Source: Mycobacterium simiae (GTDB taxonomy: Bacteria > Actinomycetota > Actinomycetes > Mycobacteriales > Mycobacteriaceae). From it: 64,000 nucleotides of DNA. The DNA lies in NCBI RefSeq assembly GCF_010727605.1, contig NZ_AP022568.1, positions 4,154,001 to 4,218,000 on the forward strand. The letters run 5' to 3'. Position 1 is the stretch's first letter. Each line of letters opens with the position of its first letter. A program made the position numbers and the translations under genes. Shown here piece by piece: positions 9,977 through 17,722 of the stretch. The notes beneath the pieces are model-generated. The model was given only the letters and a program-made list of their open reading frames with translations. It was not told the origin of the DNA and did not search any database.

Positions 9977-11955
9977 CGATTACCATTACGGCGCCGGCCG
10001 ATAGCGCGACGCCGAGGCCAAACATGCTGTCACTGCGGGCTTTTGGTGCGGTTCTCGGTGGCATGGTGACATCCGGTGTCGGCGTCATTGGGGTGTGGCT
10101 GGGCCTGCACGCGATGTTCGGTTCGGTACACCCGGTGGCAGTCGACTGGCTTCTTCCGTTGTCCGGCGTCCGGCTGGAACTCGACCCACTGGGCGGATTC
10201 TTCGTCGCGCTCACGGGCGTGGTAGCGGTCCCGGTGGGCTGCTATGCGATCGGGTACGCGCGGCGTGCGCGGCTGAGCCGGGTCACGCTGGCCCTGCTGC
10301 CGGTGTTTGTCGCGGCGATGGAGCTGGTGCCGGCCGCGGGCTCGGTGACAACCTTCCTGCTGGCGTGGGAGTTGATGGCGATCGCATCGCTGATATTGGT
10401 GCTGTCCGAACACACCCGCTCGCAGGTCCGCGCGGCTGGTCTGTCGTATGCGGTGATGACCCAGCTCGGCTTCGTCGCGATCCTGGTCGGGCTAATGGTG
10501 TTGTCGGCGGCCGGCGGATCGATTCGGCTCGCGGACCTCACCGGGGTATCCGGCGGTGCTCGCACGGCGGTGTTCGTGCTGACGTTTGTCGGCTTCGGGT
10601 CGAAAGCGGGATTGGTGCCGCTGCACGCCTGGCTACCGCGCGCCCATCCCGAGGCGCCCAGCCCCGTGTCGGCGTTGATGAGTGCGGCGATGGTCAACCT
10701 GGGGATCTACGGCATCGTCCGCTTCGACCTGCGGCTGCTTGGGCCGGGCCCGCGCTGGTGGGGGCTTGTGCTGATGGCGGTCGGCGCCATCTCCGCGCTC
10801 TACGGTGTGCTGCAGGCGTCGGTGGCCACCGACATCAAACGGCTGCTGGCGTATTCGACGACTGAGAATATGGGCTTGGTCGTGTTGGCACTCGGTGCGG
10901 CAACGCTTTTCGCGGACACCGGCGACTACGGTCCGGCGACGATCGCCGCGGCCGCGGCGGTGGTGCATCTGATGGCGCACGCGGCGTTCAAGAGCCTGGG
11001 ATTCCTTGCGGCCGGATCGGTGCTTGCGGCGACACACCTGCGAGACCTCGACCGGCTCGGCGGACTGGCCCGCCGGATGCCCTACACGACCGTGTTCTTC
11101 GGGGTGGCCGCGCTGGGTGCGTGCGGGCTGCCGCTTGGTGCCGGTTTCGTCGGTGAGTGGCTGCTGGTCCAGTCCCTGGTCCACGCGCCGCCCGCACACG
11201 ATCGCCTGGTGGCGCTGACGACGCCATCGGCCGTCGGCGTGGTCGCTCTCGCGACCGGTTTGAGTGTGGCCGCCATGGTGAAAGCGTTCGGGATCGGGTT
11301 CTTGGCGCGTCCGCGCTCCAGTCAGGCCGCCGACGCGAGTGAGGCGCCGAACAGCATGCGTGCGGCCATGATGGCCGCGGCGAGCGCCTGCCTGGTCCTG
11401 GCGGTCGCCCCGGGGCTGGTCGCCCCGATCGTGCGGCAGACCGTCGCGGCCTTGCCCTTCGCTCCCGCCGGGTTCACCGGCTTGGGCACCGTGGTTCGAC
11501 TGCCGGGGTTACCCGGTTCGATTGCACCGGGCGTGATCGCCGCCGGAGCGGTCAGCGCGGCGCTGGTGGCGGCCGGGCTGGCCGGGCTGCGTTCACGGCG
11601 GCGCCCCCCGCCGGTCGAACTACCGCTGTGGGCCTGCGGCGCAGACGATCTCACCGAGCGCATGCAATACACGGCCACGTCCTTCGCCGAGCCGCTGCAG
11701 CGAGTCTTCGGTGACGTGCTGCGCCCCGATACCGATATCGAGGTCACCCAGACGGCCGAGTCGCGTTTCATTGCCGACAGAATCGCCTACCGGACCGCGA
11801 TCGCCGACGCGATCGAACAGCGGTTGTATACCCCGGTGGTCGCCGCGGTCGCCGCCGCGGCGGGGCTGATGCGGCGCGCCCACACCGGCAGCGTGCACCT
11901 GTACTTGGCCTACGGTGCGCTGGGTGTGCTGATCGTGCTGGTGGCGGCCAAGTGA
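9973..11955 (+). CDS. HyfB/NuoL-like antiporter-type membrane subunit of Ehr-type complex
   Basis: A 660-residue polytopic membrane protein of the proton-conducting (Mrp antiporter-like) family shared with NuoL/M/N and HyfB. The core signature HAWLPRAHPEAPSPVSALMS and a later STTENMG motif near the discontinuous helix are present, as is a lysine in the VGFGSKAGLVPLH segment. The start is GTG at 9973, overlapping the previous stop by 4 bp; the longer upstream frame is internal to the small subunit gene. The C-terminal third has a charged cytoplasmic segment before a last membrane helix. Likely pumps or channels ions driven by redox change in the soluble arm. Counterpart of Rv0083. Confidence 0.92.
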   Translation: MTITITAPADSATPRPNMLSLRAFGAVLGGMVTSGVGVIGVWLGLHAMFGSVHPVAVDWLLPLSGVRLELDPLGGFFVALTGVVAVPVGCYAIGYARRARLSRVTLALLPVFVAAMELVPAAGSVTTFLLAWELMAIASLILVLSEHTRSQVRAAGLSYAVMTQLGFVAILVGLMVLSAAGGSIRLADLTGVSGGARTAVFVLTFVGFGSKAGLVPLHAWLPRAHPEAPSPVSALMSAAMVNLGIYGIVRFDLRLLGPGPRWWGLVLMAVGAISALYGVLQASVATDIKRLLAYSTTENMGLVVLALGAATLFADTGDYGPATIAAAAAVVHLMAHAAFKSLGFLAAGSVLAATHLRDLDRLGGLARRMPYTTVFFGVAALGACGLPLGAGFVGEWLLVQSLVHAPPAHDRLVALTTPSAVGVVALATGLSVAAMVKAFGIGFLARPRSSQAADASEAPNSMRAAMMAAASACLVLAVAPGLVAPIVRQTVAALPFAPAGFTGLGTVVRLPGLPGSIAPGVIAAGAVSAALVAAGLAGLRSRRRPPPVELPLWACGADDLTERMQYTATSFAEPLQRVFGDVLRPDTDIEVTQTAESRFIADRIAYRTAIADAIEQRLYTPVVAAVAAAAGLMRRAHTGSVHLYLAYGALGVLIVLVAAK

Positions 11956-12911
11956 ACGCGATGTCCTACGTCGCGGGGGCGGCTCAGCTTGGCGTGGTCG
12001 CGGTGGGCGCGCCGCTGGTTGTCGGTGTGTCGCGCCAGGTGCGGGCTCGCTGGGAGGGACGAGCGGGCGGTGGCGTGCTGCAGCCTTGGCGCGATCTGGT
12101 CAAACAGCTTGGTAAGCAACCCATCAGGCCAACGGGAACGACGATCGTATTCGTCGCCGCGCCCGCGATCGTGGCCGGCACCGCGCTGCTGATCGCGGCG
12201 ATCGCGCCGATCGTCGCCACCGGGTCACCCCTGGACGCCAGCGCGGATTTGTTCGCCGTGGTCGGCCTACTCTTTCTGGGCACCGTCGCGCTCACCCTCG
12301 CCGGCATCGACACCGGCACCTCGTTTGGCGGTATGGGTGCCAGCCGCGAGATCACCATTGCCGCCTTGGTCGAGCCGACAATCCTGCTGGCGGTGTTCGC
12401 GCTGTCCATCCCGGCCGGATCCTCCAATCTCGGTGCGCTGGTGACAGATACGGTCGCGCACCCCGATCACGTGATGTCCTTGACCGCGGTGCTCGCCTTT
12501 GTCGCGCTGGTGATCGTCATCGTCGCAGAGGCCGGGCGGCTGCCGGTCGACAACCCGGCGACCCACCTGGAACTGACGATGGTGCACGAAGCGATGATCC
12601 TCGAATACGCCGGTCCTCGGTTGGCGCTGGTCGAATGGGCGTCGGGGATGCGGCTGACGGTTCTGCTGGCGATGCTGGCAAACCTGTTCCTGCCGTGGGG
12701 GATTGCCGCCGCTGCGCCCACCGCACTTCAGGTGTTGGTGGCGGTGGCGGCGATCGTGGCCAAGGTAGCGGTGCTGGCCGCATTGCTCGCGACATTTGAG
12801 GTGTTCGTCGCCAAACTGCGGTTGTTCCGGGTGCCCGAGCTGTTGGCGGGTTCGTTCCTGCTGGCCCTGCTCGCGGTCACCGCCGCCAACTTCTTCACGC
12901 TACGGACATGA
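11952..12911 (+). CDS. hycD: HycD/HyfC (NuoH-like) membrane anchor subunit
   Basis: A 319-residue membrane protein of the NuoH/HycD family, which connects the redox arm to the membrane arm and lines the quinone-like cavity. The diagnostic stretch [16 protein letters not shown] followed by [10 protein letters not shown] lies near residues 195-222, with acidic residues of the family funnel intact. GTG at 11952 overlaps the previous stop by 4 bp. Several hydrophobic segments cover the protein from residue 5 to the end. Counterpart of Rv0084. Confidence 0.94.
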   Translation: MNAMSYVAGAAQLGVVAVGAPLVVGVSRQVRARWEGRAGGGVLQPWRDLVKQLGKQPIRPTGTTIVFVAAPAIVAGTALLIAAIAPIVATGSPLDASADLFAVVGLLFLGTVALTLAGIDTGTSFGGMGASREITIAALVEPTILLAVFALSIPAGSSNLGALVTDTVAHPDHVMSLTAVLAFVALVIVIVAEAGRLPVDNPATHLELTMVHEAMILEYAGPRLALVEWASGMRLTVLLAMLANLFLPWGIAAAAPTALQVLVAVAAIVAKVAVLAALLATFEVFVAKLRLFRVPELLAGSFLLALLAVTAANFFTLRT

Positions 12912-12921
12912 GAGCCCAACG

Positions 12922-13584
12922 ATGACCGACGCCAACTTCTCGACCCTCGTTGACTTCGCCGCCGGCGGCCTGGTGCTGGCGGCCGTCTTCATCGTCTGGC
13001 GCCGCGAGCTGCCGGCCATTGTGCATCTGCTGGCCTGGCAGGGCCTGGCGCTGACCGCGATCCCGGCGTTGCGCGGCATCCATGACCACGATGTCGCGTT
13101 GATCGGGGTGGCCGTCGCGGTCCTGGTGCTGCGCGTGGTGGTGTTGCCGTGGTTGCTCGCCCGCGTGGTAGGCGCCGAACTGGCCTCGCGACGCGAGGCC
13201 ACCCCGCTGATCAACACCACCAGTTCACTGCTGATCACCGGCGGATTGATCGTCGCCGCGTTTGCGATCACCCAACCGGTGGTCGACCTGGAACCGGACG
13301 CCAGCACCAACGCCGTGCCCGCCGCGTTCGCGGTCGTGCTGATCGCGCTGTTCGTGTTGACCACCCGGTTGCACGCGGTCTCGCAAGCGGTCGGATTCTT
13401 GATGCTGGACAACGGGATTGCCGCGACCGCCTTCCTACTCACCGCGGGAGTGCCGTTGATAGTCGAACTTGGAGCCTCCCTGGACGTGCTCTTCGCCGTC
13501 ATCGTGATCGGCGTGCTGACCGGCCGGCTGCGGCGCACGTTCGGCGACGCCGACCTCGACAAGCTGCAGGAACTACACGACTGA
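12922..13584 (+). CDS. hycP: HyfE-like (NuoK-related) small membrane subunit
   Basis: A 220-residue, almost entirely hydrophobic protein matching the HyfE/HycP family, the NuoK-like element of hydrogenase-4 and Ehr membrane arms. It has a run of about six membrane segments and a charged C-terminal tail ([13 protein letters not shown]). ATG at 12922 is 10 bp after hycD. It ends in TGATG, sharing one base with hycQ, a classic coupled junction. Length equals that recalled for Rv0085. Confidence 0.88.
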   Translation: MTDANFSTLVDFAAGGLVLAAVFIVWRRELPAIVHLLAWQGLALTAIPALRGIHDHDVALIGVAVAVLVLRVVVLPWLLARVVGAELASRREATPLINTTSSLLITGGLIVAAFAITQPVVDLEPDASTNAVPAAFAVVLIALFVLTTRLHAVSQAVGFLMLDNGIAATAFLLTAGVPLIVELGASLDVLFAVIVIGVLTGRLRRTFGDADLDKLQELHD

Positions 13585-15059
13585 TGACCGCATTGCTGCT
13601 CACCGCGATCCTCGCACCCCTGGCCGCGGCCGTCGCCGCCCTGGCCGGAGGTTGGCGGCGCCTGAGCGCCGCCGCGACCGTCCTGTCCGCGGTCACCATC
13701 CTGGGGTGTGGCGCGGCGTTGGGTTTTCGGGTCGGGCCCGGTCCTCAGTTCGCGTGCGGCGGGCTGCTGCGCGCCGACGCGCTCACGGTCACCATGCTCC
13801 TGGTCATCGGAATCGTCGGCACGCTGGCCACCTGGGCGAGCATCGGTTACATCGGCACTGAACTCGCGCACGACCACATCGACGAGCGCGGTGCCCACCT
13901 GTACGGAGTACTGACACCGGCGTTCTTGGCGGTGATGGTGCTCGCGGTGTGCGCCAACAACATCGGGGTGATATGGGTGGCCATCGAGGCCACCACGGTG
14001 ATCACCGCGTTCCTGGTGGGACATCGCCGCACCCGCACCGCGCTGGAAGCGACCTGGAAGTACGTCGTGATCTGCTCGGTCGGTATCGCCATTGCCTTCC
14101 TGGGCACCGTGCTGCTGTACTTCGCCGCACGCTATACCGCGGCAGCGCCCGCCGACCACGCGTTGAACCTTGACGTCCTTGCCACACACGCCCGCAGCCT
14201 GGATCCCGCGGTCACCCGGCTGGCCGGCGGACTCTTGCTCATCGGCTACGGCGCCAAGGCCGGGCTCTTCCCGTTCCACACCTGGCTGGCCGACGCCCAC
14301 AGCCAGGCCCCCGCGCCGGTCTCCGCGTTGATGAGCGGCGTGCTGCTCTCGGTGGCATTCTCGGTGATCATTCGACTGCGGCCGATCATCGACGCCGCTG
14401 CCGGGCCTGCCTTCCTGCGCAGCGGGTTGCTGGTGGTCGGGTTGGTCACGCTGCTGGTCGCGGCGTTGATGCTGACCGTCACCGGCGATATCAAACGCAT
14501 GCTGGCGTACTCGTCGATGGAGAACATGGGCCTGATCGCGATCGCCGCCGCCGCCGGTACCACTTTGGCGATCTCCGCGCTCCTGCTGCATGTGCTTGCG
14601 CACGGGGTCGGCAAGACGGTGTTGTTCCTCGCGGGCGGCCAGTTGCAGGCCGCGCACGACTCCACCGCGATCGCCGATATCACCGGCGTCCTGCGCCGGT
14701 CGCGCCTGATCGGCCTGTCCTTCGCCACCGGCCTGATCGTCCTGCTGGGCCTGCCACCTTTTGCAATGTTCGCCAGCGAGCTGGCGATTGCCCGGTCGCT
14801 GGCCAGTGCGCGGCTGGCCTGGGTGCTAGGCGTGGCGATGCTGCTGATCGCGATCGCCTTCGCCGCGCTGGCTCGCAACTCGGGGCGGGTACTGCTCGGG
14901 TCGCCCGCGGCAGGGGCGCCGACGATTAGGGTGCCGGCCACCGCCGCGGCCGCCCTGATCGTCGGCATCGTTGTTTCGGCGGCCCTCGGCATCACGGCGG
15001 GTCCGCTCACGGGACTGTTCACCGTCGCCGCCAGCAGCAACGTCGGAGCCTCGCGGTGA
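13584..15059 (+). CDS. hycQ: HyfF/NuoN-like antiporter-type membrane subunit
   Basis: A second Mrp antiporter-like subunit of 491 residues. It carries HTWLADAHSQAPAPVSALMSG (family core), GYGAKAGLFPFH just before it, and SSMENMGLIAIA downstream. Together with the 660-residue paralogue it gives the complex two potential ion-translocating modules, as in hydrogenase-4 (HyfB and HyfF) and unlike the single HycC of formate hydrogenlyase-1. Starts at ATG 13584 with one-base overlap to hycP; ends in a 4-bp overlap with hycE. Counterpart of Rv0086. Confidence 0.93.
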   Translation: MTALLLTAILAPLAAAVAALAGGWRRLSAAATVLSAVTILGCGAALGFRVGPGPQFACGGLLRADALTVTMLLVIGIVGTLATWASIGYIGTELAHDHIDERGAHLYGVLTPAFLAVMVLAVCANNIGVIWVAIEATTVITAFLVGHRRTRTALEATWKYVVICSVGIAIAFLGTVLLYFAARYTAAAPADHALNLDVLATHARSLDPAVTRLAGGLLLIGYGAKAGLFPFHTWLADAHSQAPAPVSALMSGVLLSVAFSVIIRLRPIIDAAAGPAFLRSGLLVVGLVTLLVAALMLTVTGDIKRMLAYSSMENMGLIAIAAAAGTTLAISALLLHVLAHGVGKTVLFLAGGQLQAAHDSTAIADITGVLRRSRLIGLSFATGLIVLLGLPPFAMFASELAIARSLASARLAWVLGVAMLLIAIAFAALARNSGRVLLGSPAAGAPTIRVPATAAAALIVGIVVSAALGITAGPLTGLFTVAASSNVGASR

Positions 15060-16534
15060 CCCGAAACTGCTTGCGGCACAGAGTTTCCCCGCATGACCTC
15101 ACCGCAGCGGCCGAGCAACTCCTGGACGATTCGTACCGGTTGGCGTTGATCGCGACTCACGACGATGCAGACCAGCTGCGCGTGGTCTACCTCTTTCTGG
15201 CCGGCGGTCCGGACCGTCGTGTAGAGATCGAATGCGTTGTCCCGATAGATAATCCAAGCATTCCATCCTTGGCCTACTTGTCGTTTCCGGCAAGCCGATT
15301 CGAGCGTGAGATGGCCGACCTGTACGGAATCCGCCCGGTCGGCCACCCCAAGCCGCGCCGCCTGGTCCGCCACGCGCACTGGCCCGACTGGCATCCGATG
15401 CGTAACGACGCGGGGCCCGCACCCGAATTCGCCGAAACCGGTGCATTCCCTTTCCTGAACGTCGAAGGACCCGGGGTGTACGAGATACCGGTCGGCCCGG
15501 TCCACGCCGGACTCATCGAGCCCGGCCACTTTCGCTTCTCCGTTGCCGGCGAGACCGTTGTGCGGCTGAAAGCCAGGCTGTGGTTCGTGCACCGCGGCAT
15601 CGAGAAACTGTTCCACGGCCGCGCCGCCACGGGGGCGGTCGATCTGGCCGAACGCGTCAGCGGCGACACGTCGGCCGCGCATGCGCTGGCCCACAGCCTT
15701 GCCGTCGAAGACGCTTTGGGCATGGAGCTGCCCGACGAGGTGCACCGGCTACGAGCGCTGATCGTTGAACTCGAGCGGCTTTATAACCACACCGCCGATC
15801 TCGGCGCGTTGGCCAACGACATCGGCTACAGCATCGCCAACGCGCACGCCCTGCGTATCCGTGAAAGGCTGCTCCGGCTCAACGCCACGGTCACCGGACA
15901 TCGACTGCTGCGCGGCGCCATCCGGCCGGGCGGATGTGCGCTGCAAGGTCTTCCGGACACCGAGGAAATTCGACAGCTCGGTGCCGACCTGGCCGAGGTC
16001 GCGTCGCTGACGCTGGCCAACGGGGTCGCCTACGACCGATTCGCCGGCACCGCCATCCTGCGCACCGAAGACGCCTCGGCTCTCGGGTGTCTGGGGTACG
16101 TCGCCCGGGCCAGTGGTCTGCGCCGCACCGACGCGCGGGTCGAGCATCCCACCGTCGAACTGCCCATCACCGAAATCGGTGCGACCGACGGGGATGTCCT
16201 CGCCCGCTACACCGTGCGGCGCGACGAGTTCGCGGCTTCGGCCGCCCTCGTCCGACATCTCGTCGAGTCACACAGCGGCGCAATCGAATACACCGCTCAG
16301 GCCGACCGGTCGGATGCTACGTGCAGCGGTATCGGCATCGTCGAAGGCTGGCGTGGCACCATCGTGCACCGCATCGAAATCGACGCGAACCAGCGCATCA
16401 CCCGCGCCAAAATCGTCGACCCCTCCTGGTTCAACTGGCCGGCGCTGCCGGTGGCGATGGCCGACACGATTGTGCCCGACTTCCCATTGGCCAACAAGAG
16501 CTTCAATCAGTCCTACGCGGGTAACGATCTGTAG
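15056..16534 (+). CDS. hycE: HycE-like large subunit without NiFe ligands (Ehr type)
   Basis: A 492-residue fusion of a NuoC-like domain (signature FEREMADLYGIRPVGHPKPRR, about residues 82-102) and a NuoD/[NiFe]-hydrogenase large-subunit domain. The fold markers GPVHAG and HRGIEKLFHGR remain. The first metal motif, RVCGIC in true hydrogenases, reads RVSGDT here (Ser202, Thr205); the second, DPCxxC, reads NQSYAG (Ser486, Gly489). All four NiFe-binding cysteines are thus replaced and no maturation protease tail exists. The protein cannot bind a classical NiFe centre; it likely transfers electrons to or from another acceptor, perhaps a quinone. GTG start overlaps hycQ by 4 bp. Counterpart of Rv0087. 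Confidence 0.93.
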   Translation: MTRNCLRHRVSPHDLTAAAEQLLDDSYRLALIATHDDADQLRVVYLFLAGGPDRRVEIECVVPIDNPSIPSLAYLSFPASRFEREMADLYGIRPVGHPKPRRLVRHAHWPDWHPMRNDAGPAPEFAETGAFPFLNVEGPGVYEIPVGPVHAGLIEPGHFRFSVAGETVVRLKARLWFVHRGIEKLFHGRAATGAVDLAERVSGDTSAAHALAHSLAVEDALGMELPDEVHRLRALIVELERLYNHTADLGALANDIGYSIANAHALRIRERLLRLNATVTGHRLLRGAIRPGGCALQGLPDTEEIRQLGADLAEVASLTLANGVAYDRFAGTAILRTEDASALGCLGYVARASGLRRTDARVEHPTVELPITEIGATDGDVLARYTVRRDEFAASAALVRHLVESHSGAIEYTAQADRSDATCSGIGIVEGWRGTIVHRIEIDANQRITRAKIVDPSWFNWPALPVAMADTIVPDFPLANKSFNQSYAGNDL

Positions 16535-16542
16535 CTTCACGC

Positions 16543-16599
16543 AGTCCGGAAATCTTGCTGGTGGCGTCCCGGCGATGCAGAATGCCCAGAAACCGGACT
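16543..16599 (+). promoter_or_regulatory. hairpin-forming repeat just upstream of canA ribosome-binding site
   Basis: AGTCCGG at 16543-16549 and its exact reverse complement CCGGACT at 16593-16599 enclose a 43-nt loop. The right arm ends 1 bp before the strong AAGGAGG of canA. It could be an RNA stem affecting canA translation or the end of the hyc transcript; no T-run follows. The pairing is seen; the role is not known. Confidence 0.35.
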
Positions 16600-16613
16600 C
16601 AAGGAGGCGTGCC

Positions 16614-17105
16614 GTGACGGTGACCGACGACTACCTCGCCCGCAACGCGGAATACGCGAGCTCGTTCACAGGGCCCCTGCCGATGCCGCCCAGCAAACAT
16701 CTCGCCGTCGTCGCGTGTATGGATGCCCGGCTCGACGTGTATCGCCTCCTCGGTCTCAACGAGGGCGAGGCGCACGTCATCCGCAACGCCGGGGGCGTCG
16801 TCACCGACGATGTCATTCGATCGTTGGCTATCAGCCAGCGGCTGCTGGGCACCCGGGAAATCATCCTGATCCACCACACCGACTGCGGCATGTTGACCTT
16901 CAACGACGACGACTTCAAGCGCAGCATCCAGGACGAAACCGGCGTCAAGCCGCCGTGGGCGACCGAGGCCTTCCCGGACCTGGCCGAGGACGTTCGGCAG
17001 TCCTTGCGCCGCATTGAGAACAGCCCGTTTGTCACCAAGCACGAATCGGTGCGCGGCTTCGTCTTCGACGTCGCCAGCGGCAAGCTTGAGGAGATAACCC
17101 TCTAA
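16614..17105 (+). CDS. canA: beta-class carbonic anhydrase
   Basis: A 163-residue zinc enzyme that interconverts CO2 and bicarbonate in the cytoplasm. The beta-class zinc ligands are in place: CMDARLD gives Cys35 and Asp37, HHTDCGML gives His88 and Cys91, as in M. tuberculosis Rv1284. GTG at 16614 has an AAGGAGG 7 bp upstream. It lies 79 bp after hycE on the same strand, so cotranscription with the Ehr-type operon is possible; the gene normally neighbours oppB, from which the hyc block separates it here. It overlaps the convergent thioesterase stop by 4 bp. Confidence 0.96.
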   Translation: MTVTDDYLARNAEYASSFTGPLPMPPSKHLAVVACMDARLDVYRLLGLNEGEAHVIRNAGGVVTDDVIRSLAISQRLLGTREIILIHHTDCGMLTFNDDDFKRSIQDETGVKPPWATEAFPDLAEDVRQSLRRIENSPFVTKHESVRGFVFDVASGKLEEITL

Positions 17106-17527
17106 CCGACCTTGTAGGTAGCGAGGGCCTTGGCGATCAGCCTGCCCTGCGGGTCGACGATCTCGGCTTCACAGTTGGTCAGTGAACGGCCCCGCCGCAG
17201 CGCTCGGCCTACCCCGATCACATCGGTGGCCCGGGCCGGCGCCATGAAGTCCAGCGCCATCGATACCGTGACGCCGCGCAGATCGGGGGGTGCTTCGGCG
17301 CCGCACCACGCCGCGGCCATGACGGTGAGATCGGCGAGGGTGGCGATGGCACCACCGTGCACCATGTCGCCGACGGTGACGTTGGACGGATCCCACGGCA
17401 GCCGTAGCCGGACTTCGTCGTCGCCGAGCTGATCGGCGACGATGCCTAACTTGGCGACGAACGGTGATTGCGGAAGGAACTGCGCGATGACGTCGCGCCC
17501 GCTGGCGGGCGACGAGGAGGTGGTCAT
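17102..17527 (-). CDS. PaaI-type hotdog-fold thioesterase
   Basis: A 141-residue hotdog protein. The family pattern VGDMVHGGAIATLADLTVMAAA (acyl-CoA thioesterase active-site helix with the HGG motif) and the following FMAPARATDVIGVGRALRRGRSL strand are clear. It probably hydrolyses an acyl- or aryl-acyl-CoA, substrate unknown. ATG at 17527 gives the standard family length; the longer frame upstream overlaps the cysD region on the opposite strand. It converges with canA and diverges from cysD. Confidence 0.88.
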   Translation of the reverse strand: MTTSSSPASGRDVIAQFLPQSPFVAKLGIVADQLGDDEVRLRLPWDPSNVTVGDMVHGGAIATLADLTVMAAAWCGAEAPPDLRGVTVSMALDFMAPARATDVIGVGRALRRGRSLTNCEAEIVDPQGRLIAKALATYKVG

Positions 17528-17658
17528 CCGCCCATGCTTTCGCAATGGCCGGCCGCAGGGGAAGAGCGGGCGCCGCGACTGGCGCGATCTGTCGGGTGCG
17601 CGGCTCCGGCTGTTTGCCCATTGACACCGCCGCGGCGGGCTGGTTCTATAAACGCCAA

Positions 17659-17684
17659 TGACCGTTAACATGGTCAGTTCGACC
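17659..17684. promoter_or_regulatory. overlapping inverted repeats upstream of cysD, candidate operator
   Basis: TGACC (17659-17663) and GGTCA (17672-17676) form a perfect inverted repeat with an 8-bp spacer (GTTAACAT). GGTC (17672-17675) can also pair with GACC at 17681-17684. The site lies 47 bp upstream of the cysD start within the 195-bp divergent gap to the thioesterase. The geometry suits a dimeric regulator; the Rrf2-family protein encoded after cysNC is one candidate. No experimental link is implied. Confidence 0.4.
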
Positions 17685-17722
17685 AAGTTTATCCGGATAC
17701 GCGGGTTGCGACGAAGGAAGCC

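Noticed and set aside
12900-14657. 585-residue reverse-strand frame opposite hycP/hycQ
   Set aside because: Shadow of the GC-rich membrane genes; composition is Gln/Arg/Gly/His-rich with no fold motifs, while the forward frames carry clear family signatures and coupled junctions.
14246-15745. 499-residue reverse-strand frame opposite hycQ/hycE
   Set aside because: Same third-position-GC shadow effect; no recognisable domain.
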